Assembly: GCA_022829145.1 (NCBI GenBank)
Contig: CM040753.1
Coordinates: forward strand, 713,501-777,500
DNA length: 64,000 bases
Source: Albula goreensis
Lineage: Eukaryota; Chordata; Actinopteri; Albuliformes; Albulidae
Direction of reading: 5' to 3'
Shown here in pieces: positions 46,158 to 56,198 of the stretch. Positions within the stretch are counted from its first letter, which is position 1. Each line of letters opens with the position of its first letter. Both the position numbers and the translations under genes were made by a program. A model generated the notes under the pieces. It made no database searches. It was not told the DNA's origin and saw only the letters and a list, made by a program, of their open reading frames with translations.

Positions 46158-48627
46158 ATGCTGTCATCAAGGTGAGTGCGGTTCAGCTACAACCAAGATT
46201 CATTTATATTGTGAAGCTATGTGGTTAGCATGCCAAAATGTTGATGCATGGCAAATTGGTATGACAAGTTGTAAGCTGGATAGCTATCGTTAGTACTATG
46301 AGTAGAATTCTCACGTTAGCTATTAGAGAATGCATTAAAATAATTATCCTGAATGTGTAGCTACATCGTAAATCACGGTTAATTTTTATCAAGCCTTCTT
46401 ACTGACATTACATTTCAGTTAACCGATGTAGAGCCGGCCTCAGCACTTTCGCAGAGTAAGAGAGAACGCTCCCCAGTCTGACATTGGTTTCTCTGAACTC
46501 TCCTCTTTCCCTGCCCTTGTGTAGCAGACCGGGGCTGTCGGGCGTGGCTGGTCAGGGCTTACTGGCGCCCTGGCTGATCCTGTCCTGCGAACAGCAGTTA
46601 GCTTAAAACTAGGAGCGAAGAGGCAGGGTGCCCTCTCCACGGATTTTCTGTCCGAAAGCACTTACAAACTCAGTCAGAGAAAGAAGTGTAGGGTTTCTGC
46701 TTTAAATAGGAATCCGACCATGTCTCATTAGCGCTGAATGAGACACTCAGCAGAATGTGTGTTGTTGTGCCAGGCTCCTGCAGGTCAGATCGGCCCCTGT
46801 GCTCGCAGTCCGGGCCCTCAGCCTGGGCACCACTGTCCTGCAGGGGAAGGCTCCGGACATGGCCGAAGGTAAACCTGCTGCTGCTTCCAAAGAGCAGAGA
46901 CACAACACTGACCCTCTCCAGAGGAAAGCGCTGCCTCTCAGAGCAAACCAAAATAGCCTGATTTATATTTATACACATACAGCAAACATTCAGGCAATGC
47001 TTCTGATCTACTCTCAGACTGTTAGTGGGCCCAGCATGCATGTTACATCCTTTTTAATTGAAATATAATTGATTAGATGTTAACTGAAGCAAATCAAGTT
47101 CCTCAGTAAAGACTGCAGCAGAAGTGCCCTGTCTGGGAACTGGATCTCAGGCCTTCAGACTGAGCTCAGACACCACAACACTCTGCCCCTGGCAGCCAGT
47201 CCCATGGAACAGTTTAGTCAGGACTAATGAGAGAAAGTAACTTACTTTATGTCAATGATTTTGTTCTGAGCTTGTCTGCTAAGCATCTCAGTCCTGTAAC
47301 ATGTCAGTAATGTGATGCAGTGTAACAACGATGACAGAGCTGTGACTGAGGTGACCATATTGTGTGTTTTTGCAGGGAACTCACACTTGCTTGTGACCAA
47401 TGGTGTGTTGGTAAAATGAAAATCCTGTTGAATGTGTTTTAACTGAATTCTGGTGCACTGGGGAGATGCACCCTGCTCTGCATGAAGCTTCTCTAAACTC
47501 GCACTCTCTGGGGCTCCACACACGCTCTGTCCTCTCACACCAAGCTTAAAGGATTAGAGTTCTTCCATGTGTTAGGTGTATGAGGCTGTGTGACCATAAG
47601 AGCAGGCCTTGCTGTCCACCTGGGCTCAGGTACCAGGTGCAGATGAAGGTGTTATTCACTGGCTCCTGCACTTAGGTAGGGGGCTGTAAAGAGCCACTCC
47701 ATTGACCTATTATGGTCATTTCTGAGTCTGCACAGAACGTCACATAGAGAGGTTTTTTTTTTTGCTATCTGAACTCAAAAAACAGTCTCCTGTTGTAGTG
47801 AGACTCTACTTTGTAAAGGTAAGTGTAGAGCCAGCCTACAGTCATACAAAGCAGCTTGATGACAGCAACAGGTGAATGGATGGGGTGGGGGGTCTATAGC
47901 AACAGAGGAATGGGGGTGAAGGGTGCCGTGGCGACAGATGACCTGCTGCAGCTGTGAGGGGTGGTTGGGGGGGGGTCGGGTCCCTTTTCTGTAGCTTGTG
48001 CTTTGGAACCAGCCTCAGTCCTCAAACTGGATGTTTTTTGTTGCCAGCCTCTGAGCCTTGATTTCACTCATGCTTTTATCTAGTTTCAGTCTGCAGCCTC
48101 TCTACCTCCTGCTCATCTGGGATTCTGCTTGATCTCAACACTCATGAGGCACAACACCACAGCAGCTAGTGAAACCATACCACACACACACACACACGCG
48201 CATACACACACATATATCCAGCTCTAATGTGCCAGATACACTGTACCATTCACACACACAAACACACACACATGCACCCCACTTTACAGTGCCTGGCTGC
48301 CCGGTTAACACCCTGTGTGTTTTGGGATGATGTGGAATTCCTGCCTGCCTGCCTGTCTGTCTGTCCGTCTGTCTGTCTACTGAACAGAGCCAGTCACACA
48401 CATCTACATTACATTAATGCAAGCTCACAACCAGAGTTTCTAACAAAAGTCATGCTGTAGCCTAGCACACCAGTCTCTACCACAGCTGAGGAAAACAGCC
48501 ACATCTAAACCTCCAGCACATCACTGAGTGCTCCAGGAAGTGCCAGGGAAACATGGATATTATCATGCATTTGAGTGTTGAGTGAGAGGTAGATGGGTAA
48601 CAATGTAGTAAACATAACACTCTTTCT

Positions 48628-48670
<43 letters not shown>

Positions 48671-50700
48671 GACTGTTTGTATGTTGTCTGAGGAGCTTTT
48701 CTGGTTGTGTTCCAGTCAGAAACAGACTGAGAGAGACCGTTGGAGCATCCACCAACTGGAGGTAAGATTCGGCCTCCTCCTCTGCTCCCTGCATTGCCCT
48801 GGGCTCCTGGCTCAGCTGGGTTCATTCTGCCATAGAACTGCCGGATAGATTAAACTCATCCACCATAGAGATTCATGATAGATTAAACTCATCCACCATA
48901 GCGATTCATGATAGATTAAACTCATCCACCATAGAGATTCATGATAGGTTAAACTCATCCACCATAGAGATTCATGATAGATTAAACTCATCCACCATAG
49001 AGATTCATGATAGATTAAACTCATCCACCATAGAGATTCATGATAGATTGAACTCATCTACCACAGAGTTGGAGAATAGATCACAACTGCTCTGCTAATC
49101 TGTTGCCATGGTGACAAGGGGATGCTGTCTCCATAGAGACCACCAGCAGGCGATGGCAGAAAGGGCATCCCTGAGCTCGCAGCTGGCCCCGTCCCAGGAG
49201 AGTCTTCCTGTGCGCAGGATGAAGGACAGCTACATCGAGGTGCACCTGCCCCTGGGCACCCAGCCTGAGCTGAGAGAGAAGTACCTGACCTACCACAACA
49301 GCGTCAGGTAAGGCCTCACCGCGGAACCTGCCGCAGGTGAGACCACGTGTTTGCACACACCTGCGTGTCCTCTGAGTGCCCTGCTCTCTGTCCCTTCAGG
49401 TTTGGCCGAATCCTGGAGGACCTGGACAGTCTGGCAGGTACGTTTGCGTGACGTTAGCCCTGTCTATGTCTGGCCTGAGCGCACACTGTCAGAACTGCCC
49501 GTCAGTTCAATGAGAGGAACAAAGTGGAGGACAGCAGAGGCCAGCACATGGTAGTCCATGACACCACACTCCATCGTGCTCTGAGAAAGCACACGCACAC
49601 ACACACACACACACACTCTCTCTGTCTCATACACATTCCATGCTCAGCCTCCTCTCTCTCTTTATATCTCTGCAGTTCTCATCTGTTACTCCCACACTAA
49701 GAATGAAGCCCTGCAACGCTCGCCGCTGTCCATAGTCACCGCCCTGGTGGACAAAATCGGTATGTCATGCTGCATTGAAGGATAGAGGCTGCTTGCCCTG
49801 ACTGCTGACGAACAGAGTTGGAGTTTATCGCACCCCACTGACGTGCTCATTTCTGTGCAGCAGCGGATTTACTGTCAGCTTTGGCAGCTGAGTACTTTTG
49901 TAGCCTTGGCTGAGTCCATTTGGTGTTCCCACAGACATGAGAAAACACATCATCTATCCAGACTGCGACATCAAGTTCACAGGTCATGTGACCTGGGTGG
50001 GCAAGACTTCCATCGAGGCCAAAATGCACATGTCTCAGGTAGTGCCACTATGCACGCACATGCATACACACTTAAATGATGATGACACCAACATCATAAT
50101 GTTGGTGGTGTTGTTGTTATGATGTCACTTACGATAACGTCACAATTATTTTGCCCCTACAGTTCCATGATGGAGCCTACAGTCCAGTGCTGGACGCCAC
50201 GTTTGTCATGGTCGCCCGCGATCCCGAGAACAAGAGGTAAGCTGGGCCTCATGGCAGCGGGCGGGAGCGGGATTTATGCACGAAGGCATGCGAATGAGTC
50301 ACTGTTCACTTCCTGTTCCAGAGCGGCCTTCGTCAACCCGCTGAAACCAGAGGGACCCGAGGAGGAGAAGCTCTTCCAAGAGGGAGAGGGTAAGAATGCA
50401 GTCTGTGAGTGAGAGCATGTGTGTATGTGTATCAGAGTGTGTGTGTATGTGTGCCTGCTTCTATTTGTATGTGTGAGGATGTTTGTTTGTGTGTGGGTGT
50501 GTTTTTTGAGTTTGGTGTATGTGGTTTAAATCAGTCTCTCCTTCTCAGCCAATAAGAAGCGCCGTGTGGAGCTAAGCACCGCCTCCTTGCTGAAAGTTGC
50601 ACCGATTGCTGAGGAGAGAAAGATCATTCACAGTCTCTTCCTCAATACGCTGGACTCCAAGTATGAGTACACACACTCACACACACACTCACATACATAC

Positions 50701-50736
<36 letters not shown>

Positions 50737-52975
50737 CATAAACAGTCCCTTTCCCCCACACACTGCGCGTGCACACACACACACTCACACACTCATAGGT
50801 CATAAACAGTCCTTTACCCTAAACACTGCACACATTTCTCAGGTGTGTGTTGTTGGTAACTGCCTGTGTTTGGCTCCCCCTACAGGACGGTGAGTTTCCG
50901 CAGCAGAGTTCTGCCTCCAAACTCGGTGTGGATGGAGGACGCCAAGATGAAGGGGCTGGAGATCTGCCATCCGCAGGTATGCGGGAGTGTGAGCGAGCGG
51001 TGCGGTGTGAAGCGCGTCACTCTGTGTGTGTCTCAGTGAGAGTGTGTGATATGTTCCTGTGATGTGGGTTTGAGTGTGTAATGTGTCTTTGCTGCGTGTT
51101 TGTGTGTCTCAGTGAGAGTGTGTGATATGTTCCTGTGATGTGGGTTTGAGTGTGTAATGCGTCTTTGCTGCGTGTTTGTGTGTCTCAGTGAGAGTGTGAT
51201 ATGTTCAGAGGTGTTTTAGTGTGTAATGTGTCTTTGCTGCGTGTTTGTGTGTCTCAGTGAGAGTGTGTGATATGTTCCTGTGGTGTGGATTTTAGTGTGT
51301 AATGTGTCTTTGCTGCGTGTTTGTGTGTCTCAGTGAGAGTGTGTGATATGTTCCTGTGGTTTGGATTTTAGTGTGTAATGTGTCTTTGCTGCATGGTTGT
51401 GTGTCTCAGTGAGAGTGTGTGATATGTTCCTGTGGTGTGGATTTGAGTGTGTAATGCGTCTTTGCTGCATGTTTGTGTGTCTCAGTGAGAGTGTTTGATA
51501 TGTTCCTGTGGTGTGGATTTGAGTGTGTAATGTGTCTTTGCTGTATGTTTGTGTGTCTCAGGAGAGGAATATATTTAACCGGATCTTTGGCGGGTTCCTG
51601 ATGCGGAAGGCGTATGAACTGGGCTGGGCCAACGCTTGCGCATACGGGTGAGAGCAGCAGTACCTCAAACCTCCAGGAGGGGGAGTGTCTCATTACAGAC
51701 AATACAATGTGGGAGAGCCACAGCACTCAGAGAGAGAGGGGAGGGGTGAGGTTACAGACTGACAGCCAGCAGGAGGTGAGTCGGTCCAATCAGGATGTCT
51801 GATCCCAGCTCATTAGACTAATGGATATATGAGCCATTCAGAGCTGATTGCTGACAGTAGAGACAGGCTCTGTGAAATGCAGTAGAGATCCTGCAGCACA
51901 GCAGAGTAACACACAGCACTGTGGGTTAATGGGGAGTTGATCTGCGGAACTTTCAGTCATTAGTCACCGTGATTATGCGTGTGCTGCTTGCGCCATATTT
52001 GCTGTTGCGTGTAGTTGAACTTCCTGTAAGTTGCTTTGAGTCAGAGGTGTCAGCTAAAACTGCGATGTGACAGTTATGATTATACGTGTTTATATGATTT
52101 TGCATATTTATAAGTATAAATTACAGCGCTGCCACCAAGTGTTACGTGAGCGTTAGTTTAATGTTCAGATCTGACACTGACACACTGCATGTGTCTCGCA
52201 GTGGGTGTCGCCCTAATCTGGTTGCCGTTGACGACATCCTGTTCCAGAAGCCAGTGGAGATCGGCTCCCTCCTGCTGCTGTCCTCGCAGGTGAGACGAGC
52301 TCATACACCCTGAGACAGGTGGAGCTGTGTGTGGGCCGGTCACTCTCCTGCTGTACTCACCTGATATGGATCAGCACAAATCAGGGAGTCAAACTGTCAC
52401 TCATCATGAGCTTCACATTAGAGAGGAAGGGGCCATCAATGGAAAAACAACGCCAGAAATTCATGTCCAAAGAGAGTAGTGATGCACTTCAGTAAAAATC
52501 ATAAAACCAAAAATACAGAGTGCCAGTTGGGACATCGTAAATTTGTAAATTGTTTATGTTTCGCTTATCCCCCTCAGGTCTGCTACACACAGGGCAGTTA
52601 CATCCAGGTCAGAGTTCACACAGAGGTGCTTGACCCCTTGACCCGGCAGCACAATACCACCAATGTGTTCCACTTCACCTTCAGCTCCCCAGAGGAAGTG
52701 CCTGCGATCTTGCCCAGGAGCTACGGAGGTGAGTCTCACCTGCCACCTGTGCTATCAGCTGGACGATATCACTGTAAAAAGCAGAGTCGGGATTGGCCCA
52801 TTTAGACCATAACCCTGCAAAGAGCAGCTTCAGGATTGGCTCATATCAAGCACTGCATGTGTGATATGGGAAGGGGCGGAGCTGCAGTGTGATGTCGTGT
52901 CTGTCTGCTCCTGCAGAGTCGATGCTCTACCTGGACGGGAAGAGGCACTTTGACCTGACGATGAGCGGACAGTGA
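46158..52975 (+). CDS. acot9: Acyl-CoA thioesterase 9, mitochondrial
   Basis: Fifteen exons: 46158-46171, 46774-46868, 48716-48761, 49137-49307, 49400-49437, 49676-49759, 49935-50038, 50163-50236, 50322-50389, 50549-50660, 50886-50976, 51562-51647, 52202-52289, 52578-52728, 52917-52975. All phases agree; 426 aa (human about 439). The Arg- and Ser-rich start MLSSRLLQVRSAPVLAVRAL lacks acidic residues, as expected of a mitochondrial presequence. Two hotdog domains follow: the first around SPLSIVTALVDKID and GHVTWVGKTS, the second around ERNIFNRIFGGFLMRKAYEL and AVDDILFQKPVEIGSLL. The protein ends HFDLTMSGQ, shorter than the human tail. It hydrolyses acyl-CoA in the matrix. Exons 4 and 12 are each preceded by a minisatellite that carries acceptor-like sites. 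Confidence 0.96.
48825..49075. repeat. 33-bp minisatellite in acot9 intron 3
   Basis: About seven copies of a unit with GATTCATGATAGATTAAACT followed by CATCCACCATAGA. Each contains CCATAG/AGA, the same nine bases as the real exon 4 acceptor (TCTCCATAG/AGACC at 49137). Confidence 0.92.
50400..50840. repeat. GT- and CA-rich sequence in acot9 introns 9 and 10
   Basis: Irregular GTGTGTATGTG stretches (50412-50520) and two (CA)n blocks (50668-50735, 50770-50800) separated by two copies of a GGTCATAAACAGTCC motif. Confidence 0.8.
51020..51560. repeat. About 76-bp minisatellite ending at the acot9 exon 12 acceptor
   Basis: Seven copies of a unit with TGTGTCTCAGTGAGAGTGTG, GATATGTTCCTGTGGTGTGG and GTAATGTGTCTTTGCTGC. 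The last unit runs without a break into the real acceptor TTTGTGTGTCTCAG at 51548-51561. Confidence 0.92.
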
Positions 52976-53078
52976 TGGAGGTCAGACATGACCAAACGAT
53001 CAACAGAGCAGCTCACTGCCAAAGCCTTACTTTTATCCAATGTCCACTTGCTTACCTGGAGTTTCCACATGCTTGCCT

Positions 53079-53147
<69 letters not shown>

Positions 53148-53179
53148 TGTGTGTGTGTGTGAGTGAGAGTGTGTGTGTG

Positions 53180-53213
<34 letters not shown>

Positions 53214-54825
53214 TGCCTTGGGGAATAGGGATTTCTTTCTCTGTTTTATAACATATTTATGCATGAGAACACTTTCATTTTGGCCACTAGGTTAGTCTGA
53301 CCTCAGAAGAGTGTTACCGAGGGTTACACATCAGGCCCGCCCCTTGGCAACAGAGATGTCAATCATGGCAAAGGAGGTGGGGTAAATGCACCTCACAGGC
53401 TTGTCCCAGAATGCACTGTGGTTTAGCAGGGCGTTGTCCTGAGGCTTGGTCATCTTAAAGCATTACCTGAGCACACCTGCTCATTCTGACAGGGGTGTGG
53501 CCAGGAGGATTGTGGGTAGGCAGTTTAGCCAACAATCAAAGCATGTTGTAATTAAAGGGATAATTCACCCAGATGGAAGGTTTCTACATAACACATCTCA
53601 CAAATGATCTATAAACCGGGAGTGAAAGTATTGATGCGCATGATGTATTACAGAAATATGCGCTGTGGGGGGACTGCACCTGTAACTGGACTGCAGACTG
53701 TTGCCCCAGTTTACAGTCCCCCCCTCAGGCTAAGTCCTGTGTAGGTGTGTGCAAGGTGTGCCAGTCAGTGAGAGGGGTGTGGCCACACCCAGCTGTGTCC
53801 CCAAAGTCGGCCGTTTGAAGAATATGAGACAGTAACCTGGGCTGGGTGAATGTGGTAGGTTGACAAATAGACACCACAGGTTCCCTTCTCGACATACAAC
53901 TTGCACTACTCTGTGATTGGCCCTGGCATGTCACATGGGACCAGTCAGAATGCCTAAGGACATGCATGAACCTGGGGCATAGGCAATAGTTAGATCACCC
54001 TGTTATATTTTTGTCACTGTCTCTCTGTTTATCATAAGTGCACTTTCAATAGTTTACATGTTTTATTGTTTGCGACACTCTACATCTGTTTCATCACATG
54101 ACAGTCAGTGATCAGAAGAGAACCTGCCTATGCTGCTCTTCTCTCACTGAACCGAATACTGACACACTGAGCTAGGCCTCTACCTTCTGACTGAGCGGAG
54201 TTTAGGAGATATCCACAGTGTACTTCCTCCTGTCATGCAGGCGCAGGAAATGAACCTGCATGATGTCCAGAGGAGTCTAAGGAGAATGCCTGTCTGAAAG
54301 TTAAATCTGGGAGTAATATATTTCAGGTTATTGTGTACTCTGTCAAAACATGTATGAAAACATGTAAAATATGTATTTTATATGCATGTCTGGTGTGCTA
54401 TGGCAACCATTATAAGCGAATGACAGAAGTCCCTGTTTCACGCTGTACGCCGCTGCTCCCCCTGTAGCCGTTGTAGAAGCCTGTCAGATATTTTTGTGAA
54501 AAGGTTTGTGATGTTTTTCCTCATGTTAAATTCAGCCCAGTGTGTGCAGATCACTGTATCCCACGCAGGGTTTCCTCATGAAACTGCTTACGTTTATGTA
54601 CAGTCGAATGTCTCACAGGCCTAATGCGCACAAAACGCGGTGTTCTCTGATGCTTATGTGTTTTATATACAATATTTTTTATACTCATGTAGAAATGATA
54701 TATTATGCTGTGTGTGTGTGTGTGAGAGTGTGTGTGTGTGTGTGTGTGTGAGAGTGTGTTCATGCTTCAGGAGAAGGCCGCCCCCAGCACCCCTTTGATG
54801 TTATGGCAGTAATAAAAGCAATAAA
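52976..54825 (+). other. acot9 3' UTR and intergenic sequence
   Basis: No coding exon was found. It contains a (GT)n tract (53082-53215) and a shorter one near 54710-54760. Two AATAAA signals at 54811-54816 and 54820-54825 may end a 1.85-kb 3' UTR. Confidence 0.5.
53082..53215. repeat. (GT)n microsatellite in the acot9 3' UTR region
   Basis: GT dinucleotide run with GA interruptions. Confidence 0.95.
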
Positions 54826-56198
54826 CACAGTGACCTGTGTGTGTAACTCTGTCCCATCTGCTGAGACTGTGCGTAATCAGTACAGTGATGTAAACGCTGT
54901 GCTCAGTAACAGGCAAAGGTCATTTCATTTCATTTCACATCATTTAAGTCAGAGACTCAGAGCTCCGCCCATCCTGGTGTGGACCAATCAGGAGGTTTCA
55001 TCATTCCATCAGGATTATAATAATGCTTAACCTCAGGAGGTTAGACAGAACACAGGCTTATGAAAACACTGATTTCCCAGTGACATGGACCTGGACTAGA
55101 GCGCACTAGCTTTAGCTTTCCTGAGGGGCGAGGTATTGTGAGTGAGGAGAGGGTGTCGTTCGTGCCATAAAAAGCTGATCGTTTTAAAAATATATATTAA
55201 GTCGCTGCGTTTGCTTTACCCAATATTTTCCACTTCGCTCAACAAAAAAAAAAAAACCTCGTTCACTTAATGCTGACATTTGCAGGTTTAAGTCATTTTA
55301 AGATCTAAGATTGATTTGACCAAGAACACCTAAAATCTCCTGGGTACTCGCATTATATTCCTGTTATTTGGCTATCTATAAAATGACAGAAAATTCATAA
55401 TACATTATTCCCTTTTACCCTGAGTTAATGTGATGTTACTGACATTTCATTTTCAGTGGTGTGGAATTTTGGTCTTTGTGTGACCTGTTTTGTCCCTGTG
55501 TTCATCTTTCAAGAATCGGCATTCTATATGTATACTTTTAATGTCATGATCATCTTGGTGTCAGGAAGTTTACCTCCACAGATAACATGCAGGCCCGAGG
55601 GTGAGGCGAACACCGCGCCCTCATCTAATCCATGGGTTTGATATACTCTCACAGCAAGGGGATCAGTCCATAATTCATATCCTTATTCCATCATGGTTTG
55701 ACCAGGTAAAGAACACACCTGGGCAGCGCACACCTGCAGCTGCTGTCAGAGAAGCATGTGAAGCTTATTGACACAGTGCTGGCTGAGATTTCATTGGCTA
55801 CTGGACCATCTTACTCACAGCTCCTGTCTTGGCCACCAAGATTTCAGTGCTTCATCTGGATTAATCTGATTGGGCCAAAACACAGGAGGGGTGGAGTTTA
55901 GAGAGCTGCAAATCAAGACATTGATCCTCTGAACATGGTCTAGCAGTGCTACCACATAATACCCTGCAAGCCTAATGATCTTATTAAACACTGTCATTAA
56001 ACAATAGTTATAGTAATGCTACAAACGCTAGTTATTACAAACAAGAATATACCCAACTGTTATTAACAAATAAAGGTCTTGTAAATATGTCATATTTGAA
56101 TGAGTTAGTGGATTGTGGAGTCCAGGGGTTGTGCTGTTACAGAGGAAGGCCTTGCAGCTGTGTTGCCATGGTACGGGAGAGGGGAAAATGGAACTCAC
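54826..56198. other. Convergent intergenic region where the prdx4 3' end should lie
   Basis: I searched both this stretch and the acot9 3' flank for the conserved last prdx4 exon (about 16 residues, usually IIPDP... KYFDK...) and did not see it. No other gene, tRNA or clear poly(A) signal on the - strand was recognised. Confidence 0.45.
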
